Shown: positions 23,893-32,766, counted from the first letter of the stretch. The stretch: DNA of 64,000 bases from Anaerolineales bacterium (GCA_030834895.1 JAUQXA010000051.1:1-64000), one strand, 5' to 3'. Notes: generated from the sequence alone by a model not told the origin. A program made the numbers and translations.

Positions 23893-24915
23893 ATGAAACA
23901 TCGTTCCCTGCTTTTGACTCTCCTTGTGATTTTCCTGCTTTCGTGCGGTTTTCTTGATACGCCCATCCCGCCGACAGCTGGCCTGCCCGCGCCGACAACG
24001 ACTCCCAGCCCGACCAGCACACCGCTCCCGCCGCCCACTGAAACTCCCCTGCCGACGGTCACTCCCACGCCCATGCCGAGATTTCAGCGGGTATTGATTG
24101 TCAGCTTCGATGGATTGCGCCCGGATGCCATCACGGAGGCGAAGATGGAGAATGTACTGTCGTTGATACAAACCGGCGCGTACACTTTTGGCGCGCAGAC
24201 AATCATGCCGAGTGTGACCCTGCCGTCTCATGCATCCATGCTGGTGGGGACTTGTCCCGCCAAACACATCGTTCGCTGGAATCAATATGTGCCCGAAAAC
24301 GGCTATGCCATTGGTACCGACATTTTCGATCTCGCACATGCGGCTGGACTGCGGACTGTGATGGTCGTGGGCAAGGAAAAATTACGACAGGTTACCGAGC
24401 CAGCCAGCACTGATTATTTTGCCTTTGTGGATGAGACGGACAAAATCAAGGACCCTTTTGTGCTCGAACAACTTGCCATCCAACAAGTCATGGAGGATTT
24501 TAATTTGATGTTCGTCCATTTTCCCGATGGCGATTTGGAAGGACACGATCATGGCTGGATGTCCCGCCAGCAATTGAGGGCGTATGCCGATGACGATGAA
24601 GCATTCGGTTACATTCTGACCAGGTTGAAAAGCCAGGGACTGTATGAAAGCACGCTGATCGTTGTCACTGCCGATCATGGCGGACACGACACCACGCATG
24701 GCACCGACATGCTTGAGGACATGACCATCCCTTGGATCATATCGGGGTTGGGAATCCAACCCAAACAATTGACGACACAGGTTCACACAACCGATACAGC
24801 TGCCACTGTCGCTTTTGCGCTTGGTTTGCCCATCCCGCCCGAATGGGACGGTGTGCCTATATACGAAGCTTTTGGTCTGCCAGCCCAAGAGAGGGCTTGG
24901 CCCGTTTGCCAGTAA
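23893..24915 (+). CDS. Lipoprotein type I phosphodiesterase/nucleotide pyrophosphatase-like
   Basis: A 340-residue protein: lipobox LLSC at Cys18, a Pro/Thr linker to about residue 60, then an alkaline-phosphatase-superfamily domain. SFDGLRPDAI at 71-80 carries the first metal Asp. MPSVTLPSHASM near 105-116 holds the Thr nucleophile candidate (Thr109). Further metal ligands are in FPDGDLEGHDHGW and VVTADHGGHD. Members cleave phosphodiesters or nucleotide pyrophosphates outside the cell. It is the last gene of the lipoprotein island and converges on the AAC(3)-like gene three bases away. Confidence 0.88.
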   Translation: MKHRSLLLTLLVIFLLSCGFLDTPIPPTAGLPAPTTTPSPTSTPLPPPTETPLPTVTPTPMPRFQRVLIVSFDGLRPDAITEAKMENVLSLIQTGAYTFGAQTIMPSVTLPSHASMLVGTCPAKHIVRWNQYVPENGYAIGTDIFDLAHAAGLRTVMVVGKEKLRQVTEPASTDYFAFVDETDKIKDPFVLEQLAIQQVMEDFNLMFVHFPDGDLEGHDHGWMSRQQLRAYADDDEAFGYILTRLKSQGLYESTLIVVTADHGGHDTTHGTDMLEDMTIPWIISGLGIQPKQLTTQVHTTDTAATVAFALGLPIPPEWDGVPIYEAFGLPAQERAWPVCQ

Positions 24916-24918
24916 CCT

Positions 24919-25701
24919 TTATCCCCACCTGACCGCATTACACCGTTCGCAGTCTGGTCTCGTGCAGAGCAATGCGAACGGGTTTTCTTTTAATTGATCC
25001 ACCACCACCCGAATCAAACTTCTAAGATGGACCGCCTGCAGCACCGCATTGCCAATTTCCACGCGGCGGGTATATTTTTCCACAAAGGGAGCGATGGACT
25101 CAAATCCCTCCGAGTCGCTGGGAAAGCCAGGACATTCCACCACACGATCCCGTAGCAATGCCCAGCGGATGAACTGCATCCTGCCGGCAAGTTTCTCGGC
25201 ATAGTGAATGCTTGTGTTGACGCGATGATCCACGCCCATTAACAACACCCAGCCGTCCTCATCTGCCAGCGCGCCAATCGGAGCCAGTGGATTGAAAATA
25301 GTCTGGGTGTTGAGAATTGCATCCGCATGAATCCCCGCAAATGACTGGATCGGGTGCATGGAACGTTTTGCCCCGGGATGTTTGCGAAGCGTTTCAGGTA
25401 GTATGCCCATCGTCTTGTCGGCGCGCATGCCGGGATGATATGCCTCCGCCATCTTGTTAAGATTTGTCTCACTCCCATAGGTCATCCCGTTGCGTGGTGG
25501 ACCGATCTCCGGATTGAGCATGGTCTTGTAGGTAAAGGTCGGCATGATGACGCCGTGCACGGAATCCAGCAAGGCCTCGAGCATGGTCTCAGCACCGCCC
25601 TCGATGTGACCGAAGGACTTCAGCGAAGCATGAGCTATGACCAGGCTTTTCTTCAAGCCAAGTTGGGAGAAACCGTTTTTGAGAGTAATGAGATCTGCCA
25701 T
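24919..25701 (-). CDS. AAC(3)-family N-acetyltransferase-like protein
   Basis: A 260-residue protein of the Antibiotic_NAT/YokD family. Characteristic segments are VIAHASLKSFGHIEGG near 20-35, VIMPTFTYKT near 50, IGILPETLRKHPGAKRS-like (here MGILPETLRKHPGAKRS) near 98-114, and MHPIQSFAG. The C-terminus has CTRPDCERCNAVRWG, a Cys-rich tail seen in many chromosomal members. These enzymes acetylate an amine using acetyl-CoA. Chromosomal members in environmental bacteria often act on metabolites, so resistance should not be assumed. Confidence 0.82.
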   Translation of the reverse strand: MADLITLKNGFSQLGLKKSLVIAHASLKSFGHIEGGAETMLEALLDSVHGVIMPTFTYKTMLNPEIGPPRNGMTYGSETNLNKMAEAYHPGMRADKTMGILPETLRKHPGAKRSMHPIQSFAGIHADAILNTQTIFNPLAPIGALADEDGWVLLMGVDHRVNTSIHYAEKLAGRMQFIRWALLRDRVVECPGFPSDSEGFESIAPFVEKYTRRVEIGNAVLQAVHLRSLIRVVVDQLKENPFALLCTRPDCERCNAVRWG

Positions 25702-25738
25702 CAGAACTATTTGACCATTTGACTACTCGACTATTGAA

Positions 25739-26512
25739 CTATTCCCCCTTCCAGTCCGGCTTGCGCTTTTCGATAAAGGCTTTCATGCCTTCCTTCTGGT
25801 CTTCGGTGGAGAACAGTGGATAGAAGTTGCGCTTCTCGGTTCTCAAGCCTTCGGTGAGCGTGGTCTCGAACGCGGCGTTGACTGAATCCTTTGCCATGCG
25901 GACAGCCAGCGGTGCGCGCGAAGCGATTTCTTCGGCAAAGGCAACGGCCGCATCAAGATAACCTTCCACAGACACAACGCGGTTGACCAATCCAAATTGC
26001 AGGGCTTCGGCGGCAGTCAAATGGCGGTTGTTGATAACCATCTCCATCGTGAGTTGTTTTCCAAGCAGACGCGCAAGCCGTTGCGTGCCACCCGCGCCGG
26101 GGATGATGCCGATGGTCACTTCGGGTTGACCGAATTTGGCAGACTCAGAAGCGATGATCATGTCACAGGAAAGGGAAAGTTCGCACCCGCCTCCCAACGC
26201 CCAGCCTGAGACTGCGGCAATGACCACTTTTTTGATGCCGCGGATGCGGTCCCATTTTTCTACCCGTCCCTGTTTGATCATGCCGAAGGGTGAAGATTCG
26301 GACATCTCCTTGATGTCCGCCCCGGCGGCGAAGGCTTTTTCATTGCCGGTGATCACCATCGCCCCGACCTTTTCATTGCGGTCGAGTTCTTCGAGCGCGT
26401 CGAACAACTCGCCAAGCATCAGGTTGTTGAAAGCGTTCATCGCCTGCGGGCGATTAAGCGTGACAATGCCGACCCGTCCGCGAATTTCTGTTAAAACCGT
26501 TGAATAGGTCAT
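25739..26512 (-). CDS. Enoyl-CoA hydratase/isomerase family protein
   Basis: A 257-residue crotonase-fold enzyme. The oxyanion-hole segments are AFAAGADIKEM near 60 and ALGGGCELSLSCD near 103-115, followed by IGIIPGAGGTQRLARLLG near 130. The conserved Glu positions of hydratases appear filled (CELSL and the second in the GAGGTQRL region is Gly-rich), so hydratase activity is likely but not certain. The start at ATG 26512 has GAGGAAAC upstream. No other beta-oxidation gene is adjacent. Confidence 0.88.
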   Translation of the reverse strand: MTYSTVLTEIRGRVGIVTLNRPQAMNAFNNLMLGELFDALEELDRNEKVGAMVITGNEKAFAAGADIKEMSESSPFGMIKQGRVEKWDRIRGIKKVVIAAVSGWALGGGCELSLSCDMIIASESAKFGQPEVTIGIIPGAGGTQRLARLLGKQLTMEMVINNRHLTAAEALQFGLVNRVVSVEGYLDAAVAFAEEIASRAPLAVRMAKDSVNAAFETTLTEGLRTEKRNFYPLFSTEDQKEGMKAFIEKRKPDWKGE

Positions 26513-26629
26513 GTTTCCTCCGAATGTTTGAGACATTGAAAACCATGTTTTTTCAAATTATAAAGGATGATAAGCTTTGCTGTATAATGCAAACCAATTC
26601 ATCACCCAATCATACACCTGGAGGAAAAC

Positions 26630-27028
26630 ATGTCATTCCTGTTGATTATCCACTCATACCTTCGCTGGTTGATTCTGATCGTTGCCCTGGTCGCAGTCAT
26701 TAAGTTCGCAATCGGCTGGCGACGTGGCAATGCCTTTCAAAAAATGGACAATGGACTCGCATCCGGCTTCAGCGGCTTGATGGATTTGCAGGCCTCGATT
26801 GGTCTCATTTTCCTGGTGTGGAACGGGCTTGCTGGTACTGGCTTTCCAGCGTTCCGCATCGAGCATACAGCCACAATGATCATCGCCGCGGTCGTCGCAC
26901 ATCTGCATGTTCTGTGGAAAAACGCGGACGATAAAAAGCGTTTTCGCAATTCGCTCTTCATCATCCTCGACACGTTGATCATCGTCTTTATTGGCGTGGC
27001 AAGGCTGCCCGGCGGCTGGAGCAGGTAA
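26630..27028 (+). CDS. Four-helix integral membrane protein, function unknown
   Basis: A 132-residue membrane protein with four predicted helices (about residues 3-25, 48-66, 78-97 and 107-125). Conserved-looking features are HSYLRWLILIVA at the N-terminus and RIEHTATMIIAAVVAHLHVLW in the third helix region (quoted in part). Several membrane His could bind haem, but no cytochrome family can be assigned. GGAGG precedes the ATG. TATAAT at 26583-26588 may be its -10. It is a single gene. Confidence 0.7.
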   Translation: MSFLLIIHSYLRWLILIVALVAVIKFAIGWRRGNAFQKMDNGLASGFSGLMDLQASIGLIFLVWNGLAGTGFPAFRIEHTATMIIAAVVAHLHVLWKNADDKKRFRNSLFIILDTLIIVFIGVARLPGGWSR

Positions 27029-27148
27029 CACTCGAAAAAGACCTTCTCACAAAATATTAATTTATGATAAACTTCTTCCCACCGCATGGCAATAAACGCA
27101 GTGCTGTGCAGTGTCGTTCGGGCTGGACGTTGAATCATTGGAGAAGAG

Positions 27149-27454
27149 ATGGAAAACAAGTTATATGTAGGCAACCTGCCCTACGCCACCACTGAAGAGG
27201 ACCTCAAAGCTCACTTCAGCAAGGCCGGAACCGTCACATCCACCGCACTGATCAAAGACCGAGCCACAGGCCGCGCCAAAGGATTCGGATTTGTGGAAAT
27301 GTCCACCGCTGAGGAGGCTCAGAAGGCAATCAGCATGTTCAATGGACAGGAATTCATGGGGCGGACCATTACGGTCAACATCGCCAAACCCCGTGAAGAC
27401 AAGCCCCGCAATTTTGATCGGAATCGCGGCGGCGGTGGGCAGAACCGCTATTAA
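27149..27454 (+). CDS. RRM-type RNA-binding protein
   Basis: A 101-residue protein with one RNA-recognition motif: RNP2 LYVGNL at 4-9 and RNP1 KGFGFVEM near 44-51. It ends in a Gly/Arg/Asn-rich tail (RNRGGGGQNRY). Such single-RRM proteins of cyanobacteria and Chloroflexota are often cold-induced RNA chaperones. GGAGAAGAG stands before the ATG, and the terminator at 27478-27512 follows, so it is monocistronic and probably well expressed. Confidence 0.93.
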   Translation: MENKLYVGNLPYATTEEDLKAHFSKAGTVTSTALIKDRATGRAKGFGFVEMSTAEEAQKAISMFNGQEFMGRTITVNIAKPREDKPRNFDRNRGGGGQNRY

Positions 27455-27477
27455 ATAATAATTGCCAGCCCTGAACA

Positions 27478-27512
27478 GGAACAACCCCGCAAAAACGGGG
27501 TTGTTTTTTTCA
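27478..27512 (+). terminator. Terminator after the RRM gene
   Basis: AACAACCCCG and CGGGGTTGTT around CAAAAA, followed by seven T. It also touches the stop of the convergent membrane-protein gene. Confidence 0.92.
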
Positions 27513-28940
27513 TTTTTTCGCCTCACAACGTGAAAAGATGACTGCGTATTCGTCACTGTATTCCTTGCACCAACCATCAGACGCGGAGATCGCCTCCACC
27601 AGTTTTGGCTGAGCCGCCTTCGATAGCAAAAGCAGGTTCACTCTCTCACGGTCGAACATCTCCTGCCAGCCTTCGGCATTGGTCACTCGCACGTATTCAT
27701 CCCATTGCGACTGAGAAAAACTATACATGCGCGTGTCCATCCAGGTGGGACGTGAAGGCAGGGCAAACTCAAGGTACGAGCCGAAGGCATAGTCGTTCCA
27801 CATGGGAGTGGGCAATTCGGGATGTATCTTTAAAAAGTCCACCGCTTCGATGGGTGTGGTGGTCAACTCGTAAAGGTCGGGCGCATCATCCCACCACGTG
27901 TCACGTACACCAGGCAAAAAGATCAGGGGCAGAAAAAGCAAAAGCGAAACGAGAATCAGGTTGAGGCGCGGATTGATTTTTTCGACGGGTTTGTCGAGCC
28001 ATGCCTTGGTCCAGTCTCCAACAAGTTTGGCGGTGAAAATTGCCAGCAGGAACATGAACCAGATCACGTAGCGGATTCCCGAAAACGCCAGCCAGCCAAA
28101 GCCAAGAAACCAGACCCATTCGAGACGTGAAAGTTTTTGTTTAGAAAAACCCGCAAGGGGAACGAAGACGAGCACCCACGCGAAAAAGATGTTCATCTGC
28201 CAGCCTTCATTGGTCGGCGGCTTCCACTCCACGCTGAACAAATAATCGGACGGATTGTTGAGGATAAAAACGAGATATTGCCAAACCCCAACTCCACGCG
28301 GGTTGAGCAAAGTCAAAACAGCCATTGCAATAAGAGCCGCAAACATTGCTTTTCGATTCCCATCCCCAAAGACGAACGCCGCCCCCGCCAGGAGAAAGGG
28401 CAAAACAAATGAGCCATGTAAATTAACCCACACCAGCATGGATAACGGCAGAAGAAACAACCAGCATGTTCCACCTGACTGCCATTTGTACACTGCAAAA
28501 ATACAAAGCATGAACAACGGGTAGGCAAACAATTGCGGACGCATCACCCAATTATTGGCAGTGGACAACCCGGCCAAAATCAAAAGGATGGTCGCTGTGC
28601 GCGGACCCGACGCTTCGCGTATCATCCACCACAACAAACCATACGCCAATCCAAGCAAAACGGCGCGCAGGAGAAAGGTTAATGCCGCGCCGCCCGCCTG
28701 ATACACAAGATGGAAAATGATTCCCGCCAGCCATTGCTGATAAAAGATTGGCTGACCCGCCCGGCTGTATCCCATCGTATCCACCAGCGGAATCATGCCC
28801 TCGGAAAGAATGTCCCTGCCCAGCCGCAGATACCACCAGTAATCCTGCGCGGGGACAGTCAACATGAAGGAAAGCCCGATCAATGGCAGCAGGGCGATGC
28901 TCAGCCAGAGAAAGTCGTAGGAGCGGGAAGAATTTTGCAT
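27510..28940 (-). CDS. GT-C-like multi-spanning membrane protein
   Basis: A 476-residue protein with about ten predicted helices and a soluble C-terminal part of roughly 110 residues. The first external loop has an acidic-rich PAQDYWWYLRLGRDI (residues about 30-44), and the second has GQPIFYQQWLAG. This layout matches GT-C-fold (ArnT/PMT-like) proteins of unknown specificity that use polyprenyl-linked sugars. The soluble tail contains WNDYAFGSYLEFALP and PTWMDTRMYSF, seen in such proteins. An R1 hairpin lies just upstream of its start. Confidence 0.7.
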   Translation of the reverse strand: MQNSSRSYDFLWLSIALLPLIGLSFMLTVPAQDYWWYLRLGRDILSEGMIPLVDTMGYSRAGQPIFYQQWLAGIIFHLVYQAGGAALTFLLRAVLLGLAYGLLWWMIREASGPRTATILLILAGLSTANNWVMRPQLFAYPLFMLCIFAVYKWQSGGTCWLFLLPLSMLVWVNLHGSFVLPFLLAGAAFVFGDGNRKAMFAALIAMAVLTLLNPRGVGVWQYLVFILNNPSDYLFSVEWKPPTNEGWQMNIFFAWVLVFVPLAGFSKQKLSRLEWVWFLGFGWLAFSGIRYVIWFMFLLAIFTAKLVGDWTKAWLDKPVEKINPRLNLILVSLLLFLPLIFLPGVRDTWWDDAPDLYELTTTPIEAVDFLKIHPELPTPMWNDYAFGSYLEFALPSRPTWMDTRMYSFSQSQWDEYVRVTNAEGWQEMFDRERVNLLLLSKAAQPKLVEAISASDGWCKEYSDEYAVIFSRCEAKK

Positions 28941-28954
28941 GGTTATCCTTGAAA

Positions 28955-28977
28955 GGGCGAGGTTACCTCGCCCCTAC
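28955..28977. repeat. R1 palindromic element
   Basis: GGGCGAGGT and ACCTCGCCC separated by one base, followed by CTAC. It sits between the NTF2-like gene and the GT-C-like gene. Confidence 0.75.
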
Positions 28978-28982
28978 GTTTT

Positions 28983-29402
28983 TCATCCCACATGCGGCGC
29001 GGCATATGCTGGCGACTTATGCACATGCACCACTTTCCATGCACCGTCAATTTTCACCATCACGCGGCTTTCATTGTGCGCGGCGACCTTCACACCATCG
29101 GGCAACGCTGTGCTGATGAGCAGGGTGTAACTCGCAATCGCCGTGTCGCCATAGCGTTGGATGCGCAGGTTCGACAGATCGAAACGAGTCTTGCCCTTTT
29201 CCTCCGCGCCAAAGACCGAACCACTCGCGGCATTCGAAGTCATCATGAACTCGTGAAATGGAAGTCCATCCAACCGGTGCGGCGTGACCCACCACTCGTA
29301 CAGTGTCAAATCCTCCGCAGTCGTTTCGTGATAGGACGCGATATCATTGATCATGATGCCTTGCAGATGTTTGAGTAAAAAGTTGTGAACTTCTGAATCC
29401 AT
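28983..29402 (-). CDS. SnoaL/NTF2-like (DUF4440-type) protein
   Basis: A 139-residue cone-shaped alpha+beta protein of the NTF2-like superfamily. It has the N-terminal helix region (NFLLKHLQGIMINDIASYHETTA, quoted in part below 20 as NFLLKHLQGIMIND), then LTLYEWWVTPHRLDGLPFHE and the final strands SRVMVKIDGAWKVVHVH. The last motif, with a Trp before V-H-x-H, is typical of DUF4440/CaMKII-association-like domains. The role is unknown. R1 hairpins lie on both sides of the gene (28955 and 29426). Confidence 0.75.
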   Translation of the reverse strand: MDSEVHNFLLKHLQGIMINDIASYHETTAEDLTLYEWWVTPHRLDGLPFHEFMMTSNAASGSVFGAEEKGKTRFDLSNLRIQRYGDTAIASYTLLISTALPDGVKVAAHNESRVMVKIDGAWKVVHVHKSPAYAAPHVG

Positions 29403-29425
29403 GATTGCGCTCCTTGTTTGAATAT

Positions 29426-29448
29426 GGGCGAGAAGACCTCGCCCCTAC
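29426..29448. repeat. R1 palindromic element
   Basis: GGGCGAG and CTCGCCC around AAGAC, followed by CTAC. It lies between the glycosyltransferase and the NTF2-like gene on the same strand. Confidence 0.7.
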
Positions 29449-30446
29449 TCCAATAAAACTTTGAGATATGAGTCGATCATTTTATCGAGACCAAATTCTG
29501 ACTCTGCCCGCTGTCGCGCCGCCGCCCGGAACTGATTCTGTTGCTCCAATATTTTCCCCGCCGAAGCGGACAGCGTGGATATGTCAGGTGTTTCCAGTTT
29601 CCAAGGATTTGCGCCGTAGGGGACCACACAGCCCGCATCGTCTGTCACCAACTCTTTGAGTGAGCCACTGTCGAAGCCGATGACGGGCAGCCCGCAAGCC
29701 AGCGCTTCAATGACCGAGTTTGGACACGGCGGGTTGACCTCGGCACAGTACATCAAGTGCGAGGAACGTGCCAGTTTGGGTATTTCTGCACGGGGAACAG
29801 TTCCTAAAAATTTGACAGACACTTTGCTTTGCAGTTTTCGTTGTGTGGCTTCATCCACTGAGCCAGCCACTACAACTTCCATCGGGTATTCTGCCGAAAG
29901 TTTCTCTGCCACACTCACAGCATGGAACAAGCCAGAGTTCAACCCGCGTGCGAGACTGCCTTCCAAAAGCAACATGCGGTTTACATCTGAAGGTTGTTCG
30001 CGCTCTCCTTCGGGCGTGTAGGTCTGCAGGTCCACGCCGTTGATGATGACCGTGGCGGGAGCTTTTGCCACGCCGTACCAATCCTCCCACCACTTGCGGA
30101 TGAACTGACTTTGGTACACGACCCGGTCAGTAAACTGGTTGCGGATGAACGCCAGCATCAGGTTGCCGTACTCCGCGCGAACGGTATACTTCACCCCCGA
30201 CCATTTCACACGTTGCACCCAGTTGACCCCGTCCAGCCGCTGAACGATGCGAATCCCCCGTCGGCGGGCATGCCAAAGTTGGGGCAGGGAGCGAGTCCCG
30301 GCGACGACGAGAATGGCATCCGATTTGTCGTTCAAGTCATGGGTCACATCGATCCCGCGAGAGCGGAGTCCCTGCTCAAATTTCAAGCGGAAGGAAGCCA
30401 TGCCGCCCGTCCCCACCACACGCGGCGTGATGCATATCTTTGTCAT
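29445..30446 (-). CDS. Group 1 (GT4-type) glycosyltransferase
   Basis: A 333-residue GT-B-fold enzyme. The C-terminal donor-binding region has PPCPNSVIEALACGLPVIG near 242-260, which contains the E-x7-E-like pattern of GT4 enzymes, followed by GSLKELVTDDAGCVV. The N-terminal part has RLDGVNW near 90 and VVYQSQFIRKWW near 128. Donor and acceptor are unknown. The stop codon lies inside the R1 element region at 29426-29448. It is followed on the same strand by the NTF2-like and GT-C-like genes. Confidence 0.85.
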   Translation of the reverse strand: MTKICITPRVVGTGGMASFRLKFEQGLRSRGIDVTHDLNDKSDAILVVAGTRSLPQLWHARRRGIRIVQRLDGVNWVQRVKWSGVKYTVRAEYGNLMLAFIRNQFTDRVVYQSQFIRKWWEDWYGVAKAPATVIINGVDLQTYTPEGEREQPSDVNRMLLLEGSLARGLNSGLFHAVSVAEKLSAEYPMEVVVAGSVDEATQRKLQSKVSVKFLGTVPRAEIPKLARSSHLMYCAEVNPPCPNSVIEALACGLPVIGFDSGSLKELVTDDAGCVVPYGANPWKLETPDISTLSASAGKILEQQNQFRAAARQRAESEFGLDKMIDSYLKVLLE

Positions 30447-30533
30447 ACGCCCATTATACAGTCATCCACTTTCATCCTTCATCCCACAAATTATGGTATC
30501 CTTAACTCAACTTACTTAGGGAGCATTCTTTTC

Positions 30534-31166
30534 ATGTACATAGCCATCGAAGGAGTGATCGGCGTCGGCAAAACCACCCTTGCCCGCCTGTTGCAAAACA
30601 CATTTGAAGCGGAAGTCCTGCTGGAGATTTTCGAGGAAAATCCCTTCCTCTCCGATTTTTATGCCGACCGCGCGCGTTATGCATTTCAAACCCAGATCTT
30701 TTTTTTGCTCAGCCGTTATCGCCAACAGAATAACAATGTCCCCAAGGTTTTGGCGGAGGGAAAGAACCTGATCGCCGACTACACCTTTGCAAAGGATGCG
30801 CTCTTCGCGGGTATTAACCTGGAGGGCGACGAGCTGGACATGTATCACAAGGTGCACGAGGCGTTGGGCGAAAAAATTCCCAAACCCGATTTGCTGGTGT
30901 ACCTGCAAGCCGGCACCGAAACCCTGATGAACCGCATCGCCTTCCGTGACCGTCCCTACGAAAGACAGATGGAACGCAGCTACATCGACGAACTCAACCA
31001 CGCCTATGAAAGTTTCTTCTCGAAACCTTTCGACCATACGCCCATTCTAAAAATAGACACCAACGAACTGAACATCATCCAAAACACCGAGCATCTCAAG
31101 CAGATAGAGAACCGCATCCGCGAAACCCTGGGGCTGGTTCCATTTCAACCGAGCCTGCCTCTCTAA
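30534..31166 (+). CDS. Deoxynucleoside kinase (dGK/dAK/dCK family)
   Basis: A 210-residue P-loop kinase for deoxynucleoside salvage. The P-loop GVIGVGKTTLAR lies at residues 7-18. The lid and substrate regions are NRIAFRDRPYERQME near 138-152 and YADRARYAFQTQIFFL near 43-58. It begins directly with the family consensus MYIAIEGVIG, so ATG 30534 is secure. It phosphorylates purine or pyrimidine deoxynucleosides; the specificity is unresolved. A long inverted repeat follows the stop. Confidence 0.92.
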   Translation: MYIAIEGVIGVGKTTLARLLQNTFEAEVLLEIFEENPFLSDFYADRARYAFQTQIFFLLSRYRQQNNNVPKVLAEGKNLIADYTFAKDALFAGINLEGDELDMYHKVHEALGEKIPKPDLLVYLQAGTETLMNRIAFRDRPYERQMERSYIDELNHAYESFFSKPFDHTPILKIDTNELNIIQNTEHLKQIENRIRETLGLVPFQPSLPL

Positions 31167-31167
31167 T

Positions 31168-31221
31168 GGAGTCCAACTTCGGTAACACAACCAACATCAG
31201 GATGCGAAGCGGTTGGACTCC
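31168..31221. repeat. Inverted repeat after the deoxynucleoside kinase gene
   Basis: GGAGTCCAAC (31168-31177) and GTTGGACTCC (31212-31221) are perfect 10-bp arms. A nested CTTCG/CGAAG pair lies inside the loop. There is only a short TT after it, so it may be a weak terminator or a small palindromic element. Confidence 0.65.
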
Positions 31222-31235
31222 TTAAGGAAAACACC

Positions 31236-32279
31236 ATGCGAGTTACACGCGATTCACTCCTCCGCATTGCAAAAGAGACCGCCCAGGAGCGGGCTTATAA
31301 CGACACGGACATCGTTGCCGCCTACCTGACAGGGTCATTGCTCACCGTCGACCCGATGCTCGGCGGCACTGCGGACATCGACATTGTCTTTGTTCATAAG
31401 AACAAGCCGATGAAGTCCCGTGAGTTTGTCAAGCTGACTCCCGACTTCCATCTCGACATCAGCCGTCGCGCGAAGGACGAGTTCAAGTCACCGCGTGAGT
31501 TGCGCGGAGACCCCTGGCTGGGCTATGAAATGTACGACCCGATCCTGTTGTACGAGCGCGAGAAGTTCTTCGACTTTGTGCAGGCCAGCCTGCGCGCAGG
31601 TTTTGACTTTGAGCAGCCGCCGCTCATGCTTCAGCGTTGTCGTAAGATGCTTTCGCACGGACGCGGCATCTGGATGGACCTGACCGAAGTGGACGAAGCG
31701 GATGTCGGTCCAAAGGAAGTGAAAAAGTACCTGAAGTCGCTCTTCCACGCGTTGAATGCAGTGGCGGAGTTGAGCGGTCCCCCCATCTATGAACGCAGAC
31801 TCTTGCTTGAATTTCCCGCACGCGCCGAAGCAGCAGGGAAGTCTGATATGGTGGCAACGGCTTTTGGTCTGCTTGGCTCAAATCATGTGAACCTTGAAAA
31901 ACTGCAACTGTGGTTCTCCGATTGGAAGTCCGCTTATAAACTTGCCAGCGCCGATGAAGCAGGCAAACCCGGCGTGGACACCCGCATCCACCCTGTGCGC
32001 GCGAACTATTACGAGAAAGCCATCAAATCCATGCTGGAAGGAGATGTCCCTTTCGCCGCGCTTTGGCCGCTTTTGAACACCTGGACGTCCGCCGCGGAAG
32101 TATTGGAAGGAGATCATTTGAATTTCTGGCGGAAGGCGGTGGGCGAGTTGGGCTTCCTCGGCGCGGGTTTTGCCGAGCGTGTGGACGGACTCGACCATTT
32201 CATCGACGACATCGAAGTCATCTTCGAGGAGATCGCCCGCGAGAACGGATTGGACGTGGAACCACCCACAGGGTTATAG
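31236..32279 (+). CDS. Nucleotidyltransferase-like protein (Pol-beta fold) with helical C-terminus
   Basis: A 347-residue protein. Residues about 27-52 read YLTGSLLTVDP then GGTADIDIVFVH, the G-S...D-x-D signature of the Pol-beta nucleotidyltransferase fold. A third acidic residue is plausible in FHLDISR near 72. The C-terminal 220 residues are helical, as in kanamycin nucleotidyltransferase-like proteins. The substrate is unknown. It has its own terminator at 32283-32317. Confidence 0.6.
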   Translation: MRVTRDSLLRIAKETAQERAYNDTDIVAAYLTGSLLTVDPMLGGTADIDIVFVHKNKPMKSREFVKLTPDFHLDISRRAKDEFKSPRELRGDPWLGYEMYDPILLYEREKFFDFVQASLRAGFDFEQPPLMLQRCRKMLSHGRGIWMDLTEVDEADVGPKEVKKYLKSLFHALNAVAELSGPPIYERRLLLEFPARAEAAGKSDMVATAFGLLGSNHVNLEKLQLWFSDWKSAYKLASADEAGKPGVDTRIHPVRANYYEKAIKSMLEGDVPFAALWPLLNTWTSAAEVLEGDHLNFWRKAVGELGFLGAGFAERVDGLDHFIDDIEVIFEEIARENGLDVEPPTGL

Positions 32280-32282
32280 TCT

Positions 32283-32317
32283 GAACTTCCGAAGTCATCG
32301 AGGCTTCGGAAGTTTTT
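32283..32317 (+). terminator. Terminator after the nucleotidyltransferase-like gene
   Basis: AACTTCCGAAG and CTTCGGAAGTT around TCATCGAGG, followed by TTTTAT. Confidence 0.9.
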
Positions 32318-32333
32318 TATAAGTGATGGAGTG

Positions 32334-32350
32334 CAAAAGCTCTGCTTTTG
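32334..32350. repeat. Small palindrome in the leader of the PII-like gene
   Basis: CAAAAGC-tct-GCTTTTG, 16 bases before the ATG of the next gene. It could hinder or regulate translation. Confidence 0.45.
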
Positions 32351-32366
32351 TGGATGAAGAGGTAAG

Positions 32367-32711
32367 ATGCAAAACTTTACTGATGTAAAACTTGAGATTT
32401 TTGTCCCACAGGAATATGCATTGAAAATCCGCGATGAACTGGCAAGAATCGGCGTTGGGCGGATCGGGAACTACGACCACTGCATGGCGATGTATCCCGT
32501 GCAAGGATCGTACCGTCCGCTGGAGGGGGCGAATCCCTTTGAGGGAAAGGTGGACATAGTCAGCGAAGGGACGGAGTACAAGATGGAAATCAATTGCAGG
32601 AGGGAACTGGTAGAGGAGGCAATCAAGGTCATAAAAAGAAACCATCCCTACGAAGAGCCGTTGATTAATGTCATTCCGCTGGCGAATCATCTTTTTGAGA
32701 TGAGAAGATAA
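32367..32711 (+). CDS. NIF3/YqfO-type PII-like domain protein
   Basis: A 114-residue stand-alone version of the PII/CutA-like domain found as the insert in NIF3/YqfO proteins. Typical features are LEIFVPQEYALKIRDELARI at the start, GRIGNYDHCM near 35, then FRP/YRPLEGANPF and the ending NHPYEEPLINVIPL near 90-103. The function of the stand-alone family is unknown; a metal-binding or trimeric signalling role has been suggested for relatives. GAGGTAAG precedes the ATG. Confidence 0.8.
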   Translation: MQNFTDVKLEIFVPQEYALKIRDELARIGVGRIGNYDHCMAMYPVQGSYRPLEGANPFEGKVDIVSEGTEYKMEINCRRELVEEAIKVIKRNHPYEEPLINVIPLANHLFEMRR

Positions 32712-32766
32712 CGGAGTACGATCAAACGCCCAACATTCTTCACAAGCATGAACACGAGAAATAAAG

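Noticed and set aside
15430..32279. Aminoglycoside-resistance cluster (APH(6)-like, AAC(3)-like, nucleotidyltransferase-like)
   Set aside because: The three genes are kilobases apart, on different strands, without integron or transposon context, and belong to broad families with metabolic members.
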